A DNA stretch of 12,556 bases from Gemmatimonadota bacterium (GTDB taxonomy: Bacteria > Gemmatimonadota > Gemmatimonadetes > Longimicrobiales > RSA9), in NCBI GenBank assembly GCA_016207445.1, contig JACQPS010000388.1, positions 1 to 12,556 of the forward strand, in the 5' to 3' direction. Position 1 is the first letter of the stretch, and the number at the start of each line of letters is the position of its first letter. The notes under the pieces were generated by a model. The model was not told the origin of the DNA. It saw only the letters and a program-made list of their open reading frames with translations, and searched no databases. Of the stretch, positions 1-7,133 are shown piece by piece. Both the position numbers and the translations under genes were made by a program.

Positions 1-31
1 AGGTGAGGCTGTTGCTGGAGTCGGGGTGAAC

Positions 32-113
32 AGCAGGGGTCAGGGGTCAGGGGTCAGGGGTCAGAGCGGGACGCCCGCAGCTGATCCCTGATCCCTGGCC
101 CCTGACCCCTGCT
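32..113. repeat. Long inverted repeat with a four-run G-quadruplex motif after the GlsB-like gene
   Basis: The left arm (32-64) holds four tandem copies of caggggt (34-61). The right arm (81-113) is its reverse complement with three mismatches over 33 bases. The 16-base centre contains a second small hairpin, gcggg-acg-cccgc (66-78), so the whole element can fold into one long cruciform or RNA hairpin. The plus strand of the left arm reads four GGGG runs (36-39, 43-46, 50-53, 57-60) separated by TCA, an ideal G-quadruplex pattern. The element abuts the stop codon of the minus-strand gene at 114, so it could end transcription or protect the 3' end, although no T-tract follows. I infer a dispersed intergenic repeat family. 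Confidence 0.8.
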
Positions 114-371
114 TTACCGCCGCCAGAGCAGGATGCGGTAGACGAGCAGCAGGAGGATCGCGCCGGCGATCGCGATCCCGAACGAGCGAATGTCGAAGCC
201 GGTGACGCGGCCCCAGTCGAAGACCTCGGTACCGAGAAACCCGCCGATCACCGCGCCGGCCAGCCCGATCAGCATGGTGACCAGACAGCCGCCGGGATCC
301 TTCCCCGGCATGATCAGCTTGGCGAGGGCGCCGGCGATGAGGCCGAAGAGGATCCAGGCGACGATGCCCAT
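114..371 (-). CDS. GlsB/YeaQ/YmgE family stress-response membrane protein
   Basis: The product is an 85-residue, almost entirely hydrophobic protein with three predicted membrane helices at about 3-20, 29-48 and 63-82. The opening MGIVAWILFGLIAGALAK and the MPGKDPGG loop (21-28), followed by a Gly-rich helix, are hallmarks of the transglycosylase-associated / GlsB / YeaQ family. Those are small inner-membrane proteins linked to general stress in other bacteria, with no defined biochemical activity. The length is normal for the family. The ATG at 371 lies 3 nt after the stop of the chemotaxis receptor gene, so the two are probably co-transcribed and translationally coupled. I see no good separate Shine-Dalgarno. 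The family call is secure; a role in stress is known only from the family. Confidence 0.9.
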   Translation of the reverse strand: MGIVAWILFGLIAGALAKLIMPGKDPGGCLVTMLIGLAGAVIGGFLGTEVFDWGRVTGFDIRSFGIAIAGAILLLLVYRILLWRR

Positions 372-374
372 GCC

Positions 375-2090
375 TCAGACGCGGAAACCCGACACCAGCT
401 CCTTCAGTCTCTCCGCCGCCTGCAGCAGCTCCACACTGGCCGCGCTCATCTCCTCCGTGGCGGCCGACTGCTCTTCCGCCGCGGCGCTGACCTCCTGAGC
501 GCTGGCGGCGTGCGACTCGGCGGTGGAGCCCACCTGCCGGACCGTACCCTCGACCGTCTGGGTGGCCAGCCGGTTCTCCTCCGCGGCGGCGGCCACGCGC
601 GCGGCCGCGGCGCGCACCTGCTCGACCGCGCCCACGATCTCCTCGAAGGCGAGCTCGGCGCCGCGCGAGACCTCTTCCACCCCCGCGACCTTGCCGGTGC
701 CCGCATGCATGATCTCGGCGACCTCCTCGATCTGCTCGCGGATGCGGCGGACCGTGCTCGCCACTTCGTCCGCGGCGCGCGCGCTGCCGTCCGCGAGCCG
801 CCGCACTTCCTCGGCGACGACGGCGAAGCCGCGGCCGTGCTCGCCCGCGCGCGCCGCCTCGATCGCAGCGTTCAGCGCGAGCAAGTTCGTCTGCCGGGCG
901 ATGCCCTGAATCGTCTCGACGAAGGTGTCGATCTTCTCGGAGTAGCGCTCGAGCTGCTCGACCTCCTCGCCCGACGTCTTCACGACTTCGCGCACCTCCA
1001 GCAGCGTGCTGAGCGCGCGCCCGATGTCGCGGCGCTTATCATCGGCGAGCTGCCGGATCTGATCGCTCAGCTTGCGCACCACGTCCGACGACTCGCTGAT
1101 GTCCGTTGCGCGGCGGCGCATGTCCGCGAGCGCCGTGTCCGCCGTGCGCAGCCCCGAGGCCTGCTCCTCCGCGCCCGAGGTAATGCCGACCATCGCGTGC
1201 GAGACTTCGCCGCTCGACGCCGCCACCTCCTCCGAGATGCTCGACAGATCGGAGGCCGATGCGCTGATCTGCTCGGCCGTCGAGATCGTCTCTCCCACGA
1301 TCGTGCGCAGACGATGCGCCATGGTCGAGAACGCACCGGCCAGCACGCTGAGCTCGGCCGGCATGCGACCGTCCACGGCCACATTCAGGTCGCCGCCGCC
1401 GAACTGGTTCGCCGCAGCGACCAGGCGGCTGAGCGGCCGGTTGATGGCGGCGACCGTGCGCAGGACCATCAGGATGCCGACGCCTGCCGTCAGCACCAGC
1501 AGCAGGAACATGAACCACTGCCGCTGCGCCGCATCCTCCTGCGCCACCACGGCCGCCTGCGTCACCTTCGCCGCCTGATCCGCGCTGAGCGAGCGGATCA
1601 GGCCCTTCAGCTCGCCAATGACCGGCTGCGCGCCCTCTACCATCTGGATCGCGCCGGGAATCCGGCCGAGGTCGTGCAGCGCGTGCGCGACCGAGTAGCG
1701 CACCTCCAGCATCGAGTGCAGCTCGTCGACGCGCGAGAGCTGCTTCTGCTCCTGGTCGCTCAGGGTGGCCAGCTTGGTGTAGCGGCCCCGCAGCCCGTGC
1801 ACCTGTGAGCCCAGCCGGTCGAAATCCTCCGCCATGCGGGGGTCCGCGTGCACCAGGTAGTGCTCACCCAGCGCGATCTGGTTCAGGATGGTCGCTTCCA
1901 GCCCCGTGCTGATCTCGGCGGTCTCGTGCAACTCGTCCATGCGCCGCGTGATCTCATCGGCCAGCCGGTCCAGCGTCTGGATGCCGAACCACCAGATGAG
2001 CAGCATGCCGGCGACCAGCATGGACAGGGCGCTGAAGAGTCGCCACTGGATCCGATCGAAGAAAGCTCGCAATTGCGTCATTGGAAACAT
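375..2090 (-). CDS. Methyl-accepting chemotaxis protein, transmembrane
   Basis: A 571-residue chemoreceptor when started at the ATG at 2090; an ATG at 2081 would give 568 residues. Membrane helix 1 spans about residues 17-37, a mostly helical periplasmic sensor about 38-190 (four-helix-bundle-like by appearance), helix 2 about 192-214, and HAMP about 212-264. A long coiled-coil signalling domain follows. Its hairpin tip carries [18 protein letters not shown] (400-417) and [15 protein letters not shown], which contact CheA and CheW in this family. The C-terminus ends at SGFRV without a CheR-tethering pentapeptide. The reading frame stays open to 2258, but that extension is Arg-rich, overlaps the divergent gene and lies beyond the likely promoter, so I reject it. 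No other che genes are in the window and the ligand is unknown. Confidence 0.93.
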   Translation of the reverse strand: MFPMTQLRAFFDRIQWRLFSALSMLVAGMLLIWWFGIQTLDRLADEITRRMDELHETAEISTGLEATILNQIALGEHYLVHADPRMAEDFDRLGSQVHGLRGRYTKLATLSDQEQKQLSRVDELHSMLEVRYSVAHALHDLGRIPGAIQMVEGAQPVIGELKGLIRSLSADQAAKVTQAAVVAQEDAAQRQWFMFLLLVLTAGVGILMVLRTVAAINRPLSRLVAAANQFGGGDLNVAVDGRMPAELSVLAGAFSTMAHRLRTIVGETISTAEQISASASDLSSISEEVAASSGEVSHAMVGITSGAEEQASGLRTADTALADMRRRATDISESSDVVRKLSDQIRQLADDKRRDIGRALSTLLEVREVVKTSGEEVEQLERYSEKIDTFVETIQGIARQTNLLALNAAIEAARAGEHGRGFAVVAEEVRRLADGSARAADEVASTVRRIREQIEEVAEIMHAGTGKVAGVEEVSRGAELAFEEIVGAVEQVRAAAARVAAAAEENRLATQTVEGTVRQVGSTAESHAASAQEVSAAAEEQSAATEEMSAASVELLQAAERLKELVSGFRV

Positions 2091-2110
2091 GCGGTTGAGG
2101 AGGCAGGCCC

Positions 2111-2140
2111 AAGTTAGGCGGCGATCCGCGCGCGTGTCAA
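2111..2140 (-). promoter_or_regulatory. Putative sigma-70-type promoter for the chemoreceptor gene
   Basis: On the minus strand, positions 2140-2135 read a perfect TTGACA. After an 18-nt spacer, 2116-2111 read TAACTT, which matches three of the six TATAAT positions. Initiation near 2104 would leave a leader of about 14-23 nt before the candidate starts at 2090 and 2081. The -35 match is strong and the -10 is weak. The position independently argues against the longer start at 2258. Confidence 0.45.
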
Positions 2141-2166
2141 CAGTTTCCAGCAGGTCGGCGCGCCTC

Positions 2167-2196
2167 TGGCCACGGTCCCTGCCCCGGCGGTAGAAT
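2167..2196 (+). promoter_or_regulatory. Putative promoter giving a leaderless transcript for the DUF1707 gene
   Basis: TAGAAT at 2191-2196 matches five of six TATAAT positions. TGGCCA at 2167-2172, 18 nt upstream, matches four of six TTGACA positions. Seven bases after the -10 is the A of the ATG at 2203, and no Shine-Dalgarno precedes that ATG. This TAnnnT plus about 6 nt plus ATG layout is the usual signature of leaderless transcripts. It is predicted from sequence only. Confidence 0.4.
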
Positions 2197-2202
2197 GCAG
2201 TC

Positions 2203-2865
2203 ATGGCCGAACCTCCCGGACACGCCCTCCTCCCCGTGAGCGAGCTGCGCGAGCGCACGATCCAGGCGCTGTGCGCGCATTTCGCCAGCGATCACCTGGA
2301 GCTGGAGGAGTTCGAGCGCCGGCTGGACGTGGCGCACCGTACCACCACGCCGGCCGAGCTCGAGCTGCTGCTGCAGGACCTGCCGGCGCTGGCGCGGGCG
2401 GCCACCGCCGGGCTCGCGCCCAGCCCACCGGCGCCCTTGCCGGCCGGGCGGGAGGAGCTCCGCGGCCGGAGCCGGGTCGTCGTCGCCATCCTGGGCGGCG
2501 TGGCGAAGCGAGGCCGGTGGGTCCCGCCGCGGCAGCTGTATGTGTACGCATTCATGGGCGGGGCCGAGCTGGACTTTCGAGAGGCGGTTCTCCCTCCGGG
2601 CGAAACGCGCGTCACCGTTCTGTCACTGATGGGCGGCGCGGACATCATCGTTCCGCCCGAGCTCGGCGTGGTGACGAGCGGCATCGCGATCCTGGGCGGC
2701 TTCGAGCAGGAGGATGCGGCGCCGCCGCCCGGCGATCCGAGCGCGTCCGTGCTCCGCATCAACGGCGTCGTGCTCCTCGGCGGGGTGGAGGTCAGTCGCC
2801 GCCGCCCCGGAGAGAGCGCGCGCGACGCGCGCCGCCGCCGGCGCGAGGAGCGACGGCACCGCTGA
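2203..2865 (+). CDS. DUF1707 domain plus LiaF-C-like (cell-wall-active antibiotic response) protein
   Basis: A 220-residue protein without any membrane helix. Residues 13-60 ([15 protein letters not shown] through the ELEEFERRL segment) match the short helical DUF1707 module found at the N-terminus of many bacterial proteins. A Pro/Ala linker (about 70-85) leads to residues 91-200, which resemble the C-terminal domain of LiaF/YvqF. That part carries five regularly spaced Gly-Gly turns (98-99, 119-120, 144-145, 165-166, 193-194), suggesting stacked beta strands. The last 20 residues are very Arg-rich. In Firmicutes, LiaF restrains an envelope-stress two-component system, but here its membrane half is absent, so the function is unknown. 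The gene lies 16 nt upstream of an ABC exporter gene and is probably in its operon. Confidence 0.82.
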   Translation: MAEPPGHALLPVSELRERTIQALCAHFASDHLELEEFERRLDVAHRTTTPAELELLLQDLPALARAATAGLAPSPPAPLPAGREELRGRSRVVVAILGGVAKRGRWVPPRQLYVYAFMGGAELDFREAVLPPGETRVTVLSLMGGADIIVPPELGVVTSGIAILGGFEQEDAAPPPGDPSASVLRINGVVLLGGVEVSRRRPGESARDARRRRREERRHR

Positions 2866-2881
2866 GGTGTAAGCAGCCAGC

Positions 2882-4708
2882 GTGACCCCACCGACCGGAT
2901 CCCACGAGGAAGAAGCCCTCGGCCAGGCGTACGACGCCCGCCTGATGCGGCGGCTGCTGCGCTACCTCCGGCCCTACCGCGGTCGGGTCGCGCTCGCGGT
3001 CGTGCTGCTGCTCGCGAGCGCGCTGCTGCAGCTCATCGGCCCCTGGCTCACGAAGGTCGCGCTCGACCGCGCGATCCCGGGGAAGGACGGTGCGCTGCTC
3101 GCGTGGCTCGCCGCGGCCTACCTTGGCTCGCTGCTCGCCGGCTTCGCGCTCGAGTACCTTCAGACCCTGCTCACCACCTGGCTGGGCCAGCGCGTCATGT
3201 ACGACCTGCGGCGCCAGATCTTCGGCCACCTCCAGCGGCTGAGCCTTCCCTTCTTCGATCGCAATCCGGTCGGGCGCCTCATGACGCGCGTCACCAACGA
3301 CGTCGAGGTGCTGAACGAGCTGTTCAGCTCGGGCGTGGTCACGGTCTTTGGCGACCTGTTCACCCTCGTCTTCATCATCGGCGCGATGCTGCTCATGGAC
3401 TGGCGGCTCGCGCTCGTGGCCATGGCCGTGCTGCCGCTGGTCGTGCTCGCGGCGGCCGTGTTCCGCGCCCGCATCCGCGATGCGTACCGCGAGATCCGGA
3501 TCAAGCTGGCGCGCATCAACGCTTTCCTGCAGGAACGCATCACGGGCGTGGGCGTGGTGCAGCTCTTTGGCCGCGAACGCGACACGGGCGAGCGCTTCCG
3601 CGCCATCGATCGGGACTACCTGGACGCGCACCTCCGCTCCATCACCTATTACGCGCTCTTCTTCCCGGTGATGGAGCTCATCACGGCGATCGCGCTCGCG
3701 CTGCTCATCGCCTACGGCGGCCGAGAGATCCTGGAGGGCACGGTCACCGTGGGCGTGATCGCCGCATTCCTCCAGTACGTGCGGCGCTTCTTCCAGCCGA
3801 TCCAGGACCTGTCGGAGAAGTACAACATGCTCCAGGGCGCGATGGCCTCCTCCGAGCGCATCTTCAAGCTTCTGGACACGGAGCCGTCCGTGCCCGAGCC
3901 GGCCGCGCCGCTGCGCCCGCCCCGGGCCGGCAAGGGCGAGATCGAGTTCCGGGACGTTTGGTTCGCTTATCGAAAGCGTGACGATGGCGCGCAATGGGAT
4001 TGGGTCCTCAAGGGCGTCAGCTTCAAGGTCCGTGCGGGCGAGCGGGTGGCGCTGGTTGGCCATACGGGAGCGGGCAAGACCACGGTGATCAACCTGCTGA
4101 TGCGCTTCTACGAGCCGCAGGCGGGCGAGATCCTGTTCGACGGCGTGCCCATCCAGCGTGTGCCACTGGAAGAGCTGCGGAGCCGCGTGGGGCTCGTACT
4201 CCAGGACGTGTTCCTCTTCAGCCGGGACCTCGCCTACAACATCCGCCTCGGCCGCGGCGACATCGACGACGCGCGCGTCCGGCGCGCGGCCGCCCGCGTC
4301 GGCGCCGACCGTTTCATCGAGCGGCTGCCACAGGCGTACGCGCACGCGCTGGGCGAGCGCGGCGCGAACCTGTCCGTGGGCGAGCGCCAGCTCCTCTCCT
4401 TCGCGCGCGCGCTCGCCTTCGATCCGCTCGTGCTGGTGCTCGATGAGGCGACCAGCTCCGTCGACTCCGAGCTCGAGGAGCAGATCCAGCGCGCGCTGGA
4501 AACGCTCATGCGCGGCCGCACCTCCCTCGTCATCGCGCACCGGCTTTCGACCGTGCAGAACGCCCACCGCATCCTGGTCCTGCACCACGGCGAGCTGCGC
4601 GAGGAAGGTACGCACGCGGAGCTGCTCGCCCGCGGCGGCCTGTACGCGCGCTTGCACGAGCTGCAGTTCGCGCAGCCGGCGGCCGGCGTGCCGCAGCTGG
4701 TGTCCTGA
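2882..4708 (+). CDS. ABC transporter, fused permease and ATPase (MsbA/YheI-like half-transporter)
   Basis: A 608-residue type IV exporter half-transporter. It has six predicted helices (roughly 36-57, 70-92, 151-172, 175-195, 256-278, 285-308) and a C-terminal nucleotide-binding domain from about 350. The ATPase motifs are all present: Walker A GHTGAGKTT (393-401), a Q-loop in LVLQDVFLFS, signature LSVGERQ (497-503), Walker B LVLVLDEA with D521 and E522, and the H-loop His553. The signature has V and E where the consensus has G and Q, a variant seen in the YheH/YheI-type subfamily. The GTG start is backed by the conserved acidic opening and a weak GAGGTG 12 nt upstream. It should act as a dimer exporting a lipid, drug or peptide; the substrate cannot be told. 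A homodimer is simplest because no second half-transporter is present. Confidence 0.93.
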   Translation: MTPPTGSHEEEALGQAYDARLMRRLLRYLRPYRGRVALAVVLLLASALLQLIGPWLTKVALDRAIPGKDGALLAWLAAAYLGSLLAGFALEYLQTLLTTWLGQRVMYDLRRQIFGHLQRLSLPFFDRNPVGRLMTRVTNDVEVLNELFSSGVVTVFGDLFTLVFIIGAMLLMDWRLALVAMAVLPLVVLAAAVFRARIRDAYREIRIKLARINAFLQERITGVGVVQLFGRERDTGERFRAIDRDYLDAHLRSITYYALFFPVMELITAIALALLIAYGGREILEGTVTVGVIAAFLQYVRRFFQPIQDLSEKYNMLQGAMASSERIFKLLDTEPSVPEPAAPLRPPRAGKGEIEFRDVWFAYRKRDDGAQWDWVLKGVSFKVRAGERVALVGHTGAGKTTVINLLMRFYEPQAGEILFDGVPIQRVPLEELRSRVGLVLQDVFLFSRDLAYNIRLGRGDIDDARVRRAAARVGADRFIERLPQAYAHALGERGANLSVGERQLLSFARALAFDPLVLVLDEATSSVDSELEEQIQRALETLMRGRTSLVIAHRLSTVQNAHRILVLHHGELREEGTHAELLARGGLYARLHELQFAQPAAGVPQLVS

Positions 4709-4713
4709 CGCGC

Positions 4714-4737
4714 GAAAGCGCCGCCCCGGCGCGCTTC
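4714..4737 (+). terminator. Possible weak terminator hairpin after the ABC transporter gene
   Basis: Just after the stop at 4708, agcgcc (4717-4722) can pair with ggcgcgctt (4728-4736) if two bases bulge, around a GC-rich loop. A mixed ct-rich stretch follows rather than a clean T-tract. A second short hairpin (cggcc 4750-4754, ggccg 4762-4766) follows. Either could attenuate transcription into the signalling genes, but neither is a textbook terminator. Confidence 0.3.
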
Positions 4738-4798
4738 TTGCCCCCCTTTCGGCCTCGGCGGGGCCGACGTGTGCGTTCCTTCCAACCGGGTGAGAGTC

Positions 4799-4984
4799 AT
4801 GCGCTTGCTCCTCGGGATCCTCGTCCTGGTGCTGGATGCCTGGGCGATCCTCTCCATCCTCGGCAGCCGGGCCTCCGCGCTGGCCAAGCTGCTCTGGATC
4901 CTCGCGATCGTGGTTTTCCCCGTGGTCGGCTTTCTGGCGTGGCTGCTCCTGGGGCCGCGTCCGGATCTGGCACGGCCGGTATGA
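4799..4984 (+). CDS. Small PLDc_N-like two-helix membrane protein
   Basis: A 61-residue protein with two hydrophobic helices (about 3-21 and 31-52), joined by LGSRASALAK and ending in LLLGPRPDLARPV. The pattern of helix, short basic loop, LLWILAIVVFPVVGFLAWLL, then a Gly-Pro-Arg end is that of the phospholipase D nuclease N-terminal (PLDc_N) domain, which also occurs alone as a small membrane protein. No catalytic HKD motif is present, so it is not a lipase. I chose the ATG at 4799 because ggtgaga lies just upstream; in-frame GTGs at 4790 and 4769 are possible. Its stop overlaps the next ATG by ATGA. The role is unknown; the overlap suggests production together with the response regulator. 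Confidence 0.78.
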   Translation: MRLLLGILVLVLDAWAILSILGSRASALAKLLWILAIVVFPVVGFLAWLLLGPRPDLARPV

Positions 4985-5385
4985 CCGAGGGCAAAGCCAC
5001 CTCGATCCTGGTCGTGGATGACGACCCCAGCGCGCTGGACATCGTGCGCACCTACCTGGAGTCGCGCGGCTACCGCGTCGCGACCGCCGCCGATGGCAAG
5101 GAGGCGCTCGCGAAGTTGGAGGAAGTGCGGCCCGCGCTCATCCTGCTGGATATCATGATGCCCGGGATGGACGGCTGGGAGGTCGCACGCGTCGTCAAGA
5201 ACCACCCCGACTTCGCAGACACGCGCGTCGTCATGCTCACGGCGCGCAGCGACTTCGCCGACAAGCAGCAGGGCCTCTCGGCCGGCGTCGACGACTACAT
5301 CGTCAAGCCGATCCGCCTGCACGAACTGGGCGACCGCGTCGAGCGCAACCTGGAGGCGCGCGAGGCGAGGAGGCGTTCGGCGTGA
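4981..5385 (+). CDS. Single-domain response regulator (CheY-like receiver)
   Basis: A 134-residue stand-alone receiver. It has the acidic pocket D13-D14-D15 in ILVVDDD, phospho-acceptor D57 in LILLDIMMPGMDG, T87 in VVMLTARS and K109 in YIVKP, so every residue needed for phosphorylation is present. A short basic tail (EAREARRRSA) replaces any output domain. The ATG at 4981 overlaps the upstream stop (ATGA). A much longer open frame from 4738 has no receiver-like content and is rejected. The stop overlaps the GTG of the EAL gene, so it probably passes a phosphorylation signal to that protein or acts on the motility or second-messenger machinery. The cognate histidine kinase is not in the window. 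Confidence 0.93.
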   Translation: MTEGKATSILVVDDDPSALDIVRTYLESRGYRVATAADGKEALAKLEEVRPALILLDIMMPGMDGWEVARVVKNHPDFADTRVVMLTARSDFADKQQGLSAGVDDYIVKPIRLHELGDRVERNLEAREARRRSA

Positions 5386-7004
5386 GGGTCCTGGCGCACG
5401 TCCGGGACGCGGGGCTGCGCCGGGCGCTCGTCGACGCGACCCACCGCCTCTCCGCCGAGCTGCTCGAACCCGCCGACGGCCGCGTCAGCGCCGACGTGGT
5501 GGTTGCGGAGGCCGGTCCGAAGGAGGAGCTGCAGGAGATTCATGCGCAGGCGCGCGCGGCCGGTGCCGCACTCGTCGTCGCCTGCCGCGAGCCAGAGGAT
5601 TGCCGCATCGCTTCGCTCGCCGGCGCGGACGAATGGGTGTTCGTCCCGGTCGACCCCGCCGAGCTCGCGATCCGGCTCGCGACCGCCAGCGCGCGCGCGG
5701 TCGGCGAGGCGCTGCCGCACGAGACCGGGCAGGCGGCCGAGCTGATCCGCTACCAGGAACTGCTCTTCGACAAGCTCACCGGCTTTCCGACGCTGCCGGT
5801 CATGATCGAGCGCGCACGCGAGCTGCTCGACCGCCGCGGCGAGCTGACCATCGTTTACATCCACTTCGTCTGGTACGAGAAGATCGAGGAGATCTTCGGC
5901 TGGCAGAAGCTGGACGACGTCCTGGAGACCACGGCCGGCGCACTGCGCGACTTCTACGCCGCCGAACGTCTGGGCGCGGAGAGCCTCATGATGGTCTCTC
6001 ACATCGCGGATGACGACTTCATCCTGTTCGCGCAGATCCCGGCCGCCGCCGAAATCGCCGAGCGGCGGCTGAACGCGCTGTCGCACCGGCTCGAGAGCTT
6101 CCTGCGCGGCCGCATCGAGGAAGCGCACAGCGAAGACATTGCCGCACTCTGCGGCATCTACGTGGGCGCGTCCACCATCTTCCGCAACCTGAAGATCCGC
6201 ACGGAGCGGCTGATTTATCGCGCGATCCGCGAGGCGGCGCAAGCGGCGCGCGGCGCCGAGCAGTGGGAGCGGGCGCGCAAGGTGACCGACCTCAAGGCCA
6301 CGCTGCGCGAGGGGCTCGTGTTCATCGAGTACTTCCCGATCATCGTCACGGGCACGGAGGCGATCTACGGCTACGAGGCGCTCGCACGCGGCACGCGCCG
6401 CGAGCTACGCTCGCCCGAGGTGCTCTTCGATGTGGCGGAGGAGGCCAACCTGATCTGGGAGCTGGGACGCCTGCTGCGCGTGCGCGCCGTGCAGGGAATC
6501 CTGCATGAGCTGGGGCCCGACCAGCACCTGTTCCTGAACGTGGATCCGCGCGACTTCGACGACCCCAGCTTCCGCAACATGAGCGCGCAGGACCTCGGGA
6601 TCGAGGACCCGAGCCGCATCGTGCTCGAGATCACCGAGCGGACCGCGATCAAAGACTACCCGCGCTTCCAGGAGTACCTCGCCGCGTTCCGCGAGCGCGG
6701 CTTTCGCTTCGCCGTGGACGACGCCGGCAGCGGCTACGCCGGCCTGGGCTCCATTGCCAACCTCGCGCCGGACTACATCAAGCTGGACATCTCGCTCATC
6801 TCGAACATCGACTCGAACTTCCTCAAGCAGAACCTGGTCGAAACCATGGTCAAGTTCGCGGAAGCACAGAACGCGCTGGTGATTGCCGAAGGGGTGGAGC
6901 GGAGGGAAGAGTTCGAGACGATCCGGCAGCTGGGCGTACACCTGGCCCAGGGCTTCCTCTTCCACCGGCCCAGGTACGCGGGTATTCCGAAAGAGGCGGC
7001 CTAG
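5382..7004 (+). CDS. Cyclic-di-GMP phosphodiesterase with pseudo-receiver, degenerate GGDEF and EAL domains
   Basis: A 540-residue soluble protein. Residues 1-105 look like a receiver that has lost its chemistry: no acidic pair at the start, no Asp near 42-43, and Val88 in place of the invariant Lys before Pro89. Residues about 125-290 resemble a GGDEF domain opened by DKLTGFPTLP, but the signature reads ADDDF (209-213), so cyclase activity is unlikely. The EAL domain (about 305-535) has E332 (EAL), N386, E419, D446-D447, K467, E503 and Q523, the full metal-binding and catalytic set, so it should hydrolyse c-di-GMP to pGpG. AGGAGG near 5368 supports the GTG start, which overlaps the preceding stop by GTGA. 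Partnership with the upstream phosphorylatable receiver is inferred. Confidence 0.93.
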   Translation: MRVLAHVRDAGLRRALVDATHRLSAELLEPADGRVSADVVVAEAGPKEELQEIHAQARAAGAALVVACREPEDCRIASLAGADEWVFVPVDPAELAIRLATASARAVGEALPHETGQAAELIRYQELLFDKLTGFPTLPVMIERARELLDRRGELTIVYIHFVWYEKIEEIFGWQKLDDVLETTAGALRDFYAAERLGAESLMMVSHIADDDFILFAQIPAAAEIAERRLNALSHRLESFLRGRIEEAHSEDIAALCGIYVGASTIFRNLKIRTERLIYRAIREAAQAARGAEQWERARKVTDLKATLREGLVFIEYFPIIVTGTEAIYGYEALARGTRRELRSPEVLFDVAEEANLIWELGRLLRVRAVQGILHELGPDQHLFLNVDPRDFDDPSFRNMSAQDLGIEDPSRIVLEITERTAIKDYPRFQEYLAAFRERGFRFAVDDAGSGYAGLGSIANLAPDYIKLDISLISNIDSNFLKQNLVETMVKFAEAQNALVIAEGVERREEFETIRQLGVHLAQGFLFHRPRYAGIPKEAA

Positions 7005-7016
7005 GCCGGGAAAACC

Positions 7017-7120
7017 GTTTCGCGCGGAGCCGCGGAGAGAAACAGAGAGAACCTTTTTTACTTTTCCCTTTTCCGTTTTCCGCGTGCTCTCCGTGCGTCC
7101 TCCGCGGCTCCGCGTGAAAT
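7017..7120. terminator. Palindromic intergenic hairpin between convergent genes, probable bidirectional terminator
   Basis: The 129-nt gap between the EAL gene (ends 7004) and the citrate synthase gene (ends 7134) is nearly filled by this element. A perfect 15-bp inverted repeat, cgcggagccgcggag (7023-7037) with its complement (7100-7114), extends with G-T wobbles and further pairs to 7017/7120. The inner bases pair partly (for example 7047-7050 with 7088-7091). The loop is pyrimidine-rich with six T at 7054-7059. The position between converging genes suggests it stops transcription both ways. From memory, similar ctccgcggctccgcgtga-type elements recur between genes in several high-GC phyla; the copy number in this genome is unknown. 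Confidence 0.6.
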
Positions 7121-7133
7121 AGTTCCGTTCCGC

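Noticed and set aside
34..61. Tandem caggggt units as a CRISPR array or iterons
   Set aside because: The unit is 7 bp without spacers and is paired with an inverted arm; no cas or replication gene is near.
510..1808. A 432-codon plus-strand open frame opposite the chemoreceptor gene
   Set aside because: It consists of Leu/Arg/Asp/His-rich shadow sequence; the receptor on the other strand has complete HAMP and signalling motifs.
2792..4657. A 621-codon open frame on the minus strand antisense to the ABC transporter gene
   Set aside because: It mirrors the codon pattern of a real GC-rich gene, has His/Glu/Arg/Asp-rich low-complexity content with no domain, and the plus strand holds all ABC motifs in order.
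4738..5385. A longer 215-residue version of the response regulator
   Set aside because: The extra N-terminus lies in the gap and across the PLDc_N-like gene in another frame, and the receiver fold begins cleanly at the ATG at 4981.
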